Shown here piece by piece: positions 36,010 to 44,570 of a stretch of DNA of 64,000 bases. A program made the position numbers and the translations under genes. The notes under the pieces are model-generated. The model did no database searches, was not told where the DNA came from, and worked only from the letters and a program-made list of their open reading frames with translations. Numbering within the stretch: position 1 is the first letter of the stretch; every line of letters begins with the position of its first letter. Source of the DNA: Bacteroidota bacterium (lineage in GTDB: Bacteria; Bacteroidota; Bacteroidia; Bacteroidales; ML635J-15); assembly GCA_029558535.1 (NCBI GenBank), contig JAKQEK010000197.1:62001-126000 (forward strand). The letters are read 5' to 3'.

Positions 36010-38331
36010 TCAATAATCAAAACCAGTTTTATTAAAAATTATATAACCAAGATGTACCATGTAGTACAATCTTATACTTTCGGTTTCATAATAATTAACG
36101 CTAAAAGATAAAGGACCTACAGGAGAATTATAGACCAATGCAGCCGAACCCATAAGGTGGATATATGAAAAAGGCTCGCTGTAATAAGCTTTATATACCC
36201 TGTCCCAAGGCTCTTCCTTTAAAATTTTCTGATATGGAACAAAGGCATAAGCTTCTAATCGAAGATTAAAACGATCTGTAAACATGATAATTGGTTTTAT
36301 TCCAACAGCTAAATATGTATTTGCTCGATAGTTCGGAATAAATAAAGTTTTACTATTTGGAGTAGGTGTAAATGCCGGAGCTGACAATAGACTCGAATAG
36401 TAATTTCTAAATAACCGCTTATTAGTTAACATCAACTCGGCATGTAATCCAAAAGTAAAATGTTTACTTAGTTTATTGTAGGAATCCGAAAGCAAATGAA
36501 ACTGCATCCAACTCATCTCATGAGTAAATAAAGATTCAACAGCAGTTGTTGATCCCGGAATATTTGATTCTGTCCCGAATACATATCTAAAACTTACTAG
36601 ATTATGTACCCCTTTGTTTGGATATTGTTTATAATTAAGATTATTTCTTACTATACTCAAGTGAGCAGTAGTATATGAAAATCCGGTAAAATCGGCGGTG
36701 TCTGTTTGCAAAAAATTTGAAACCTGATAATAATCAAGATTGTTGAATCCGGCTGCAAACCCTGCTTTAATTATAGAATATCGGCTTAATGGAGTAAATA
36801 TATCAGCTCTACTATTCGTCTCAAAATTAACTATGTAAGGTTGTCTAAAATCCAAAGAAAGCCACCTTGAATTTCCCTTATAAAAATCATAACGATTTAT
36901 ATTTGCCGATATTTCTAATGCTAAAGGAAAATAAAACGGAAAATCAAATCTGCCTGAAATGTGGAAAGAATTATAAAAACGTCCAAAATACAAATTTGAG
37001 TTTAAAAGTATTGACATTCTGTTCAGAATCTTATAATTCACGCCTACAAAGCCATTATTAGAATACCCTGTTGAAATTCCTGCTCCAAAAAACACATCCA
37101 TCCTTTTCTCTTTTTGGATATCAAGAAAAACATCAAAAAATCCGGTTGTGTCATTATATCTTGCAAAGGGAGTTGCCCTTTCAATCTGAAAATCTGAAAT
37201 CAGTTTATAATATTCTGACTCTAACTGCTTTAAATTTAGTTTATCTGACTGTCTTTTAAAAACATGATTAACGTAATCCTTTTCGAAATTATCGAGTCCT
37301 TTTATATAAACCTTATCAAACAACAAAAATGGTAATCTTTCCTGATAGAGTTTACGATTAGACTGTAGCTCATCCGGATTTCGTCTTCTTACTGGTAAGC
37401 GATTTTGTATACTGTCAATTATAAGATTACATGCATCATATCCGGTTAATATTAGTTCATCTGCCTTATGAAAATCAAGCAAACTTATATTTCCAAAGTC
37501 AATTTTTAATGTTATTCCTTCTTCAGGCGGCACAACATATTCTTTCTCCTCGCCCATAACTAAGTTTTCTATCTGCCTCATCAAATTATCTGCATCAGGT
37601 TTATGAGAATAATTAGTCACCACAACCCCAATAATGAAGTCCGGATTAAACTCATTCCTCATCACGTCAACAGGAAAATTATTATAAATTCCGCCATCAA
37701 AATATAAAACACTATCTATTTCCACAGGTTTGAAATACAAAGGAAAGGTCATCGAAGCTCGAATTGCAGAGCCCAAATCTCCATCTCTAAAAATCACTTC
37801 TCGGTTGCGATAAATATCTGAAGCCACGCATCTGAAAGGTACAAATAAACAATCAAAATCATTATTTGCCCCGGCAGTATATTTTGCAAAATACTCAAGT
37901 ATTCCAAAATCCATAGGTTGTGTAGCCACTAAATTGGTTGGAAGCACAATAGAAATACTGCTATCTCGCCTTGTCAGACCAAATCTAAATGCTGATGCAT
38001 CAGTTGTTAATGTTTTAAAATAATAAAAATGTTTTTCAGGAATAAGCCCTTTGTAATAATTATAAAATCTTTCTTCTTTAAACATTGCCTCCATCTCGTC
38101 AGGACTGAGACCACTGGCATATAATCCACCAACTATAGCACCTATTGACGTCCCGACTATATAATCTATTGGAATATTATTTTCTTCTAAAGCTCTTATC
38201 ACTCCAATATGAGCCAAACCCTTTGCCCCGCCACCACTTAAAACCAAACCCACAGTCTGAGATGACAAACTAAATCCGGTTAAAAGCAAGAAAAACAAAG
38301 GGAACAACATATTTTTCATCAAACTCCTCAT
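36010..38331 (-). CDS. Patatin-like phospholipase with POTRA and outer-membrane barrel (type Vd-like)
   Basis: This 773-residue protein has a signal peptide (ending SLSSQ). A patatin domain covers about 26-300 with the oxyanion glycines SGGGAKG, nucleophile Ser62 in GTSIG and catalytic Asp212 in FDGGIYNNFP. A single POTRA-like segment (about 320-400, starting VYIKGLDNFEKDYV) follows. The last 370 residues are a strand-rich barrel ending in an aromatic strand (YIIFNKTGFDY). This is the order found in type Vd autotransporters such as PlpD and FplA, so the lipase may be exported by its own barrel. An alternative start lies at 38319. Lipase activity is inferred from the intact dyad. Confidence 0.88.
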   Translation of the reverse strand: MRSLMKNMLFPLFFLLLTGFSLSSQTVGLVLSGGGAKGLAHIGVIRALEENNIPIDYIVGTSIGAIVGGLYASGLSPDEMEAMFKEERFYNYYKGLIPEKHFYYFKTLTTDASAFRFGLTRRDSSISIVLPTNLVATQPMDFGILEYFAKYTAGANNDFDCLFVPFRCVASDIYRNREVIFRDGDLGSAIRASMTFPLYFKPVEIDSVLYFDGGIYNNFPVDVMRNEFNPDFIIGVVVTNYSHKPDADNLMRQIENLVMGEEKEYVVPPEEGITLKIDFGNISLLDFHKADELILTGYDACNLIIDSIQNRLPVRRRNPDELQSNRKLYQERLPFLLFDKVYIKGLDNFEKDYVNHVFKRQSDKLNLKQLESEYYKLISDFQIERATPFARYNDTTGFFDVFLDIQKEKRMDVFFGAGISTGYSNNGFVGVNYKILNRMSILLNSNLYFGRFYNSFHISGRFDFPFYFPLALEISANINRYDFYKGNSRWLSLDFRQPYIVNFETNSRADIFTPLSRYSIIKAGFAAGFNNLDYYQVSNFLQTDTADFTGFSYTTAHLSIVRNNLNYKQYPNKGVHNLVSFRYVFGTESNIPGSTTAVESLFTHEMSWMQFHLLSDSYNKLSKHFTFGLHAELMLTNKRLFRNYYSSLLSAPAFTPTPNSKTLFIPNYRANTYLAVGIKPIIMFTDRFNLRLEAYAFVPYQKILKEEPWDRVYKAYYSEPFSYIHLMGSAALVYNSPVGPLSFSVNYYETESIRLYYMVHLGYIIFNKTGFDY

Positions 38332-38509
38332 ATCAATAGTTTTACCTTTATAAATATACGAAATTCTTCTTTCCTTTTCAATGAATTGTTAATAAATAAA
38401 CAACTTATCTTTAATTATAATTATCGCCAATATTTTATCTAACATTCATTGATAAAATATGTTTTAGATTTATTCGGGAATTTTGCAAATTTGCATAAAA
38501 ATATTAGAG

Positions 38510-39376
38510 GTGTTCACAAAAATAAAATCATACTTTTCGCTTATAAAATTCAGCCATACGGTTTTTGCTATGCCTTTCGCTTTTCTTGGATTTTCTTTAG
38601 CAATTCTACAAGAACCTGATTCTTTCGAATGGGCTTCACTGGTTTTTGTGATTTTATGTATGATATTCGCCCGAAATACTGCAATGTCGTTTAACCGTTT
38701 TTGTGACAGGGATATTGATAAAAAAAATCCAAGAACAACAAAACGCGAAATTCCAAGTGGAAAAATCAGCCTTAAAAACTCAATTATATTCACAATAATT
38801 AATGCTATCTTATTTATTATTTGCTCAGGATTCTTTAACAAAACAACTCTATTCTTGTCCCCTGTGGCATTATTTATTATCCTGTTTTACAGTTATACCA
38901 AGAGATTCACTTTTCTGTCACATTTCGTACTGGGAATAAGCCTTGCTATTGCACCAGCCGGAGCATATCTTGCCATAACCGGACATTTAGATTTTGCTGT
39001 AATAATTCTTTCTGTGTGTGTATTTTTATGGACTGCAGGATTTGACATACTTTATTCTTTGCAGGACGAAGAGTTTGATAAAGCAAATAATTTATTCTCA
39101 ATACCTGCAAGATTCGGAAGAGTTAATTCGCTTGTTATATCTGCTTTGGTTCATTTTATTTGTAGTGCAGGAATTATATATATAAATATCTTATTACAAG
39201 CTGGTTATCTTATGTGGACCGGAACTGCCATCTTTATAGCTCTTCTTATCTACCAGCATTTGATTATTAAAAAGCATGACATTTCAAGGATTAACCTTGC
39301 ATTTGGCACATTGAACGGTATCGCATCAGTAATCTACGCAAGCCTAGCAATAATAGAAATTTTTTATACTGCCTGA
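38510..39376 (+). CDS. UbiA-family polyprenyltransferase (probable menaquinone pathway)
   Basis: This 288-residue integral membrane enzyme has about eight hydrophobic helices and the two Mg-prenyl-diphosphate motifs: NRFCDRDID (Asn62, Asp66, Asp70) and YSLQDEEFDK. The SLIKFSHTVFAMPFA opening is typical of the subgroup used for menaquinone or futalosine-pathway prenylation (MqnP-like). The start is set at GTG 38510, since it matches the usual N-terminus; TTG 38483 is the upstream alternative and no suitable ATG exists. Its 3' end overlaps the convergent DedA-like gene by 13 bases. The exact aromatic substrate cannot be told. Confidence 0.9.
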   Translation: MFTKIKSYFSLIKFSHTVFAMPFAFLGFSLAILQEPDSFEWASLVFVILCMIFARNTAMSFNRFCDRDIDKKNPRTTKREIPSGKISLKNSIIFTIINAILFIICSGFFNKTTLFLSPVALFIILFYSYTKRFTFLSHFVLGISLAIAPAGAYLAITGHLDFAVIILSVCVFLWTAGFDILYSLQDEEFDKANNLFSIPARFGRVNSLVISALVHFICSAGIIYINILLQAGYLMWTGTAIFIALLIYQHLIIKKHDISRINLAFGTLNGIASVIYASLAIIEIFYTA

Positions 39377-39978
39377 ATAATCAACATTGCATAAAGAAAG
39401 AATCTGATTATTCTAAATATCCCCAGATAGGTAAGTCTGACTAGAGGAAATTTCATTAATCCTGCCAAACTGCAAACAATAGCATAAGGTAAAGGAAATA
39501 GTGCTGCAATAACAATAAAAATGCCTCCCCACTTTTTGATTTTATCTATATGACTTGCATATAACTTTTCAACTCTGACTTTTACTTTTGGAATTTTCCT
39601 AATTAATGCGCCCAGAAAATAAGCAATAAATCCACCAACATAAGATATAACACCTAATAAACCAACCATAAGGTAAAAATTAGGCATCTCACTCACCCAT
39701 AATATAAAAATATCTGGAGGTATCATACCCATAAAACTTTCTGATAAAAGAAAAAATAACAAAACAATGTAAAATGGAAAATTCTCGATTAAAAACTGTG
39801 GGATATCGCTAATTTTTATAATAAAAGTATTAAGAATTAAGGCTGCAATAATTATTACGGCAATAATTATTATTACTTTAATAAAATTGCTTAACACAAA
39901 CGAATATAAACCTGATGATTTGTAGTAACGATAATATATATTAAAAGAATTAAATATATTTCGCCTTTGCCTTTTCAT
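39364..39978 (-). CDS. DedA/VTT-family membrane protein
   Basis: This protein of about 204 residues has a hydrophobic N-terminal helix and a VTT (SNARE-associated) core. The core includes the amphipathic re-entrant segment SESFMGMIPPDIFILW and the GGFIAYFLGALI and FPLPYAIVCSLAGL helices. The proline-rich MIPPD and FPLPY turns are family hallmarks. DedA proteins are proposed lipid (undecaprenyl- or phosphatidyl-) scramblases; which lipid is used here is not known. The start at 39978 is preferred over 39993. The stop lies inside the end of the UbiA gene. Confidence 0.85.
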   Translation of the reverse strand: MKRQRRNIFNSFNIYYRYYKSSGLYSFVLSNFIKVIIIIAVIIIAALILNTFIIKISDIPQFLIENFPFYIVLLFFLLSESFMGMIPPDIFILWVSEMPNFYLMVGLLGVISYVGGFIAYFLGALIRKIPKVKVRVEKLYASHIDKIKKWGGIFIVIAALFPLPYAIVCSLAGLMKFPLVRLTYLGIFRIIRFFLYAMLIIQAV

Positions 39979-40131
39979 GCTGCAAAAATGCATAAATAAT
40001 TCTATAAATAATAGAAAATTTGTACGATTTAATAAGTTTATTCTTTAAAATTATTTAAGGCATATTTCTTGACAAATTAAATAATTTAATAATTATTATC
40101 ACGTTGTATTTAAGGTTAATGAATTTTAAAA

Positions 40132-40139
40132 TATATTTG
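40132..40139 (+). promoter_or_regulatory. -7 promoter element of the OmpA-family gene
   Basis: TATATTTG is an exact TAnnTTTG match 14 bases before the ATG at 40154. The nearest TTG (40104-40106) is 25 bases upstream, a little far for a -33 box. Confidence 0.4.
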
Positions 40140-40153
40140 TCAATAATATATTT

Positions 40154-42172
40154 ATGTTAAAAGTCTTTAAAATATTATTCCCTCTATTGTTAATGTCTTG
40201 CATTATACATTCTCAGTCTAATATACAATATTGCAATGATATAAATAATAAGAAAATTGAGAAGAATTTTAACAAAGCTGTTGATCTTTACGTAGGTGGC
40301 CAGTTAGATGAAGCAGAAGTTATTCTGGCAAAGGTTGTTGATGAAGAACCCGAATTTACTGAAGCTTGGGCAGTTATAGCAGAAATAAATTATTCAAGAT
40401 ATAAAACTGCAGTAAATTCTAAGTCGAAAACTGTAAGCTTCAACAACTATATAAAATGTCTCGAAAAAATTGTTGAAACTTGTCCACGCTATAATGATTT
40501 TTCAGTAAATTATACATTAGGTAAAATATACTTCGAAAGCGAAGATTTTGAAAAATCAAAAAAATATATAAATCAGTTTGTTACAAATACAACAAAAAGA
40601 GATGCAAATTATTCTGATGGCTACAACACCATTAAATATATAGATGAATATCAGCAAATTATTTTAAACCCGGTGCCATTTAAACCAATTATTGTTGAAG
40701 GCGTTTCAACTATTAATGATGATTATCTTCCTATAATTTCACCCGATGGAAGTCTGGCTTTTTTTACTCATGCCTATATGAAAAAAGATATTAATTCCAT
40801 ATACGGAGAAAAATTCACGGAAGAATTTACAGTTGCCAGAGCTATGGATGAAAGCGGGACGAAATTTTCAAATGGAGAGCCCCTGCCCTATCCTTTTAAT
40901 ACAGGTAAAAATCAAGGAGCTTCCTCTATAACAATTGATAATAGTATTCTATATATTACAATATGCGAATTCGTTAGCCGTGATTATGACAACTGCGACA
41001 TCTATTACTCTGTCAGAAAAAATAACGGGTGGTCAGATTTAGTAAATATGGGACCACACATTAATGGGATATACACTTGGGAAAGTCAGCCTTCAATATC
41101 ATCTGATGGTAAGACACTTTATTTTGCCAGTATTAGACCAGAGAATATAGGATTTGATCCCAATATTCCTACTTGTGACATTTGGTATTCAACAAAAAAT
41201 GATGATGGCACCTGGACCAAAGCTCAAAATTTAGGCACAACAATTAATACTTCTGGTAATGAGAAATCTCCATTCATTCACTCTGATAGTCAAACACTTT
41301 ATTTTTCATCAGACGGACACAAAGGTGTAGGTGGATTTGATATCTTCTTTACTAAATTCAGAGATAATAAATGGACATTTCCAATAAATATCGGATATCC
41401 TATTAATACAAAAAATAATGATCTTGGTTTTGTTGTAAATACTCAAGGCACAAAAGCTTATTTTGCCAGTAATAAATTTGATGGAATGGGTGGCTGGGAT
41501 ATATATTCTTTTGATTTGTACCCCGAAGCCAGACCTGAAAAAGTGTTTGTTGTCAAAGGTAAATTGATTGATGACAACGGGAGTGCTATTACAGAAGCCA
41601 AACTAGAAGTCAAAAATGTAAGAACCGAAGAAGTTTCTCAAGGCCTTGTTGATTCCGAAACAGGACATTATGCAGTAGCTGTTACAACAGAAAAGGACAC
41701 TCATGATGATTATTTAATGGTTGTAAAAAAAGAAGACTATAGCTATACTTCTGCTTTAATTGAAACAACTGATTCAATATTTGTTAAACCAGTAGAAATT
41801 AGTTTTGAAGTAAAACCTATCGAAAAAGGAAAAGCAGTAGAACTTAGAGATATTTACTATGCAACTGCCTCATATGAAATTGATAAAAAAAGTCTTGCTG
41901 TTTTAGATGGATTCATTGAATTTCTTATTGAAAACCCAAGCATACAAATTGAAATAAGAGGGCATACCGACAATATAGGCAGTGTGCAAACTAACATGAC
42001 ATTATCCACAAACAGAGCAAAATCTGTATATGATTATCTTGTACAAAAAGGCGTCAGTAAAAACAGATTAAGGTATCAGGGTTTTGGTCCTAATAAACCT
42101 ATCGCGACAAACGATACCGAAGCCGGAAGATCAAAAAACAGAAGAACAGAGTTCTATATTCTTTCAAAATAA
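40154..42172 (+). CDS. TPR-propeller-CRD-OmpA protein, PorE-like
   Basis: This 672-residue envelope protein has a signal sequence with a possible lipobox (LMSC, Cys16), though the cysteine lies early. Domains in order are TPR-like helices (about 30-170), a PD40/WD40-like propeller with repeated SPDGxxxxFxS strands (about 185-455), a carboxypeptidase-regulatory-like domain (about 465-560), and a C-terminal OmpA peptidoglycan-binding domain (about 565-672, RGHTDNIGS and NRRTEFYIL). This is the architecture described for the T9SS component PorE, which ties the outer-membrane machine to peptidoglycan. Many Bacteroidota have several such proteins, so PorE identity is likely but not certain. Confidence 0.85.
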   Translation: MLKVFKILFPLLLMSCIIHSQSNIQYCNDINNKKIEKNFNKAVDLYVGGQLDEAEVILAKVVDEEPEFTEAWAVIAEINYSRYKTAVNSKSKTVSFNNYIKCLEKIVETCPRYNDFSVNYTLGKIYFESEDFEKSKKYINQFVTNTTKRDANYSDGYNTIKYIDEYQQIILNPVPFKPIIVEGVSTINDDYLPIISPDGSLAFFTHAYMKKDINSIYGEKFTEEFTVARAMDESGTKFSNGEPLPYPFNTGKNQGASSITIDNSILYITICEFVSRDYDNCDIYYSVRKNNGWSDLVNMGPHINGIYTWESQPSISSDGKTLYFASIRPENIGFDPNIPTCDIWYSTKNDDGTWTKAQNLGTTINTSGNEKSPFIHSDSQTLYFSSDGHKGVGGFDIFFTKFRDNKWTFPINIGYPINTKNNDLGFVVNTQGTKAYFASNKFDGMGGWDIYSFDLYPEARPEKVFVVKGKLIDDNGSAITEAKLEVKNVRTEEVSQGLVDSETGHYAVAVTTEKDTHDDYLMVVKKEDYSYTSALIETTDSIFVKPVEISFEVKPIEKGKAVELRDIYYATASYEIDKKSLAVLDGFIEFLIENPSIQIEIRGHTDNIGSVQTNMTLSTNRAKSVYDYLVQKGVSKNRLRYQGFGPNKPIATNDTEAGRSKNRRTEFYILSK

Positions 42173-42205
42173 AAACCTCAGTTAAACTAATAACTGAGGT
42201 TTTAA
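42172..42205. terminator. Strong bidirectional terminator
   Basis: A 13-bp perfect stem (42172-42184 with 42191-42203) with a 6-base loop and A/T flanks on both sides sits between the convergent OmpA-family and symporter genes. Confidence 0.92.
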
Positions 42206-42230
42206 TATCAACTAATACATTTAAAATTCT

Positions 42231-44138
42231 TTACGAAACTCGTTCACTTCTAGTCTTTAATGACACCAATACTAAAGTAATAAAGGATAAAGGAATTGAA
42301 ACAATGCCCGGATTATCTAATGGGAATATAGCTGCTGTTTTAGCCAAGCCATACATTTCAAACATTGTTGGTGACAACAATATTAAAATTATGGATGAAA
42401 ATACACCCATCATAATTGATGCAGCAACGCCCTTACCTGTAGTCTTTTTCCAAAAAATAATCATTATTATCGCAGGCAAATTTGCAGATGCTGCAACAGC
42501 AAAAGCAAGTCCTACTAAAAATGAAACATTCATACCTTTAAAAACAATACCTAAAATAATTGCAATAATACCTACTGAGAATGCTGCAAATTTTCCGGCA
42601 CGAACCTTATTCTTATCTGTCATTTGTTTATTTAAATATTTATCCATAAAATCGTGGGCAATAGCTCCAGATGATGCGACTATAAGTCCTGAAACTGTTC
42701 CTAAAACAGTTGCAAATGCAATTGCTGATATTATAGAGAAAATACCTATTCCAAAAGATTTAGCTAATAATGGTCCTGACATATTTGAACTTGCCATATC
42801 GTTAACACCATTAACCATAGCACCTAACCCTAAATACAAAGTAAGAATATAGAAAAATCCAATTGCAGCAATTGCAACAATTGTTGACTTACGAGCTGCA
42901 CGCTGACTAGGTACAGTATAGTATCTTATCAATACATGAGGCAAGGCAGATGTACCCATAAATAAGGCTAACATTAAAGATAGAAAATTGAGCTTTTCCC
43001 AAATTGTTCCTTTTGCAATTTTAAAAATTACTCCAGGTTTCATTATTTCTTTTCCAGATACAATTTTAGGGTAAAATACAGTTATCTTCTGATCAGCTGT
43101 TTTAACAATTGACTTTTTATAAATTATAATATCGCTGTCTTCAACCTTTGTCAAAAAGTTAAATGGATTTAAGGGTCCTGTGCTATTAACTTGTTTACCG
43201 TCAGACACTAATTTATGAATATGCCCTACCTGATAAAATTTACGTTCCGATTTAGGAGCTCCATTGTACAGCAAGTCACCTTCTGCAGATTCGGATATTG
43301 ACAATGATTCCTCTAAAACCACACTATTCCCCTCTCCTCTTGAAACCCTGTACCAACGATCATAATCTTCAACTTTAATCTTAACGAACTCATTTTTCCC
43401 CTCTAAATCAGAAATTATATCCGAAGAACACACAACAGTTTCATCATCAGGAATTATTTTTTCACCATCTACTACAGCAGTATATTGTTTGAACTGATGA
43501 TAACCATCATAAGGTGTTGTTTCAAGACCTTTTCTTAATATCATTATCGTCAGTATCAATGTAACGATAATCAACAATCCACCTTTAATAAATTGCACAT
43601 AAGTTGTTGATGTCATACCGGCGGTAGCAACAATCAGAATTACTATTGATCCTACAATTACTACACCTACCCAGTGAGGCAAACCTAACAATGGAACAAC
43701 AAGATCCCCGGCACCAACCATTTGAGGAATAAGATAAAACAATGAAACCACTAATGTCGAAATGGCTGCAGTTAACTTCACAGGTCTTGAATTAAACTTA
43801 CTGTCTAATGCGTCAGTAAATGTAAATTTACCCATTCTCTTTAATGGCTCGGCAACCACAAACAATGCAACAACCCAACCGGCTAGGTAACCAATAGAAT
43901 ATAAAAATCCATCAAAACCGGCATAGGCAATCATACCACATATTCCTAAAAAGGATGCTGCCGACAAATAGTCACCTGCAAAAGCAACACCGTTAACTCC
44001 CCAGTGAATATTCCCACCGGCTGCATAATAACTACTTGCACTTTTTGTTTTTCTTGCAAAATAAAATGACAGGCCTAATACTAAAGCCACAAATGATAAA
44101 AATATTATCACTGCCCATATAGAAACATCGTAAATCAT
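42231..44138 (-). CDS. actP: Sodium:solute symporter, acetate permease (ActP)-like
   Basis: This 635-residue inner-membrane SSS-family transporter has about 13 hydrophobic helices. Helix 1 is followed by the family motif SSYYAAGGNIHWGVNGVAFAGDYLSAASFLG, and helix 3 by EPLKRMGKFTFTDAL, both typical of ActP and relatives that take up acetate and other short acids with Na+. It is about 85 residues longer than E. coli ActP. The extra length is a hydrophilic segment of roughly 160 residues between two helices (residues about 205-370, GLETTPYDG to GTIWEKL). It overlaps the DUF485 gene by 4 bases (ATGA), so the pair is co-translated. The substrate is inferred by family only. Confidence 0.88.
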   Translation of the reverse strand: MIYDVSIWAVIIFLSFVALVLGLSFYFARKTKSASSYYAAGGNIHWGVNGVAFAGDYLSAASFLGICGMIAYAGFDGFLYSIGYLAGWVVALFVVAEPLKRMGKFTFTDALDSKFNSRPVKLTAAISTLVVSLFYLIPQMVGAGDLVVPLLGLPHWVGVVIVGSIVILIVATAGMTSTTYVQFIKGGLLIIVTLILTIMILRKGLETTPYDGYHQFKQYTAVVDGEKIIPDDETVVCSSDIISDLEGKNEFVKIKVEDYDRWYRVSRGEGNSVVLEESLSISESAEGDLLYNGAPKSERKFYQVGHIHKLVSDGKQVNSTGPLNPFNFLTKVEDSDIIIYKKSIVKTADQKITVFYPKIVSGKEIMKPGVIFKIAKGTIWEKLNFLSLMLALFMGTSALPHVLIRYYTVPSQRAARKSTIVAIAAIGFFYILTLYLGLGAMVNGVNDMASSNMSGPLLAKSFGIGIFSIISAIAFATVLGTVSGLIVASSGAIAHDFMDKYLNKQMTDKNKVRAGKFAAFSVGIIAIILGIVFKGMNVSFLVGLAFAVAASANLPAIIMIIFWKKTTGKGVAASIMMGVFSSIILILLSPTMFEMYGLAKTAAIFPLDNPGIVSIPLSFITLVLVSLKTRSERVS

Positions 44139-44419
44139 ACCTGGCCTCCTTCCGTATTTAATTTATCTTCTAATCTCGAACAGGCAATATGGTAAAAGAA
44201 TCCCATTACAATTGCCAAAAGAATTAAAGAAAATCCGTAAACTACTGCCAGATTAAGGCCAAAAGCAATACGGGTTCCGGTAAAATCCGGATAGAATAAA
44301 CATAACGCAACAAAAATTACGTAAAACATCAAATAGATAAAGAAGAACTTTAATCCCAACTTGGATTTTCGGTTTGCGGATTTGTCTTCTTTTAACTCAG
44401 CTGCAGATCCATGTAACAT
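44135..44419 (-). CDS. DUF485 small membrane partner of the acetate symporter
   Basis: This 94-residue protein has two transmembrane helices (about 23-43 and 56-80) and a C-terminal cytoplasmic tail. The second helix VYGFSLILLAIVMGFFYHIAC matches DUF485 (YjcH-like) proteins that are co-encoded with ActP. The stop overlaps the symporter start by 4 bases. It is probably an accessory subunit. It begins 151 bases from the divergent Crp/Fnr gene, and a palindromic ATGTAACAT spans its first codons. Confidence 0.88.
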   Translation of the reverse strand: MLHGSAAELKEDKSANRKSKLGLKFFFIYLMFYVIFVALCLFYPDFTGTRIAFGLNLAVVYGFSLILLAIVMGFFYHIACSRLEDKLNTEGGQV

Positions 44420-44423
44420 TGTT
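44411..44423. promoter_or_regulatory. Candidate operator half of a duplicated site (copy 1)
   Basis: ATGTAACATTGTT contains the 9-base palindrome ATGTAACAT (44411-44419) and recurs exactly at 44518-44530. This copy overlaps the DUF485 start codon, so coding constraint is an alternative explanation. Confidence 0.3.
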
Positions 44424-44436
44424 AAAATTTTTTAGT

Positions 44437-44453
44437 TAATAATAAAATTATTA
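44437..44453. promoter_or_regulatory. AT-rich inverted repeat upstream of the symporter operon
   Basis: TAATAAT-AAA-ATTATTA is a perfect 7-3-7 inverted repeat 18 bases upstream of the DUF485 start. It could be an operator, but low complexity makes chance likely. Confidence 0.2.
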
Positions 44454-44471
44454 TCACCGTTTTGCGGTTGC

Positions 44472-44479
44472 CAAATTTA
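44472..44479 (-). promoter_or_regulatory. Candidate -7 element of the symporter operon
   Basis: The minus strand reads TAAATTTG, an exact consensus match, 52 bases upstream of the DUF485 start. No TTG box lies at the normal distance. Confidence 0.35.
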
Positions 44480-44517
44480 TAATTTATAGTCTTTATTTAA
44501 TGTTTCGTTAAGTTGTA

Positions 44518-44530
44518 ATGTAACATTGTT
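44518..44530. promoter_or_regulatory. Candidate operator (copy 2) abutting the crp/fnr promoter
   Basis: This is the second exact copy of ATGTAACATTGTT. Its palindromic core (44518-44526) overlaps the -33 TTG (44526-44528) of the Crp/Fnr gene promoter, which is the right place for autoregulation. Confidence 0.35.
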
Positions 44531-44556
44531 TTATATCAACTTTTTATGTAATTTTG
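44526..44556 (+). promoter_or_regulatory. Bacteroidetes promoter of the Crp/Fnr gene
   Basis: TTG at 44526-44528, 20 bases, then TAATTTTG at 44549-44556 (exact TAnnTTTG). The ATG at 44571 follows 14 bases later. This is the best full-consensus promoter seen in the window. Confidence 0.65.
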
Positions 44557-44570
44557 AAAAAAATAAGTTA

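Noticed and set aside
42304-42852. A 182-codon open frame on the plus strand
   Set aside because: It is antisense to the symporter helices, which carry unmistakable family motifs; no separate signals were seen.
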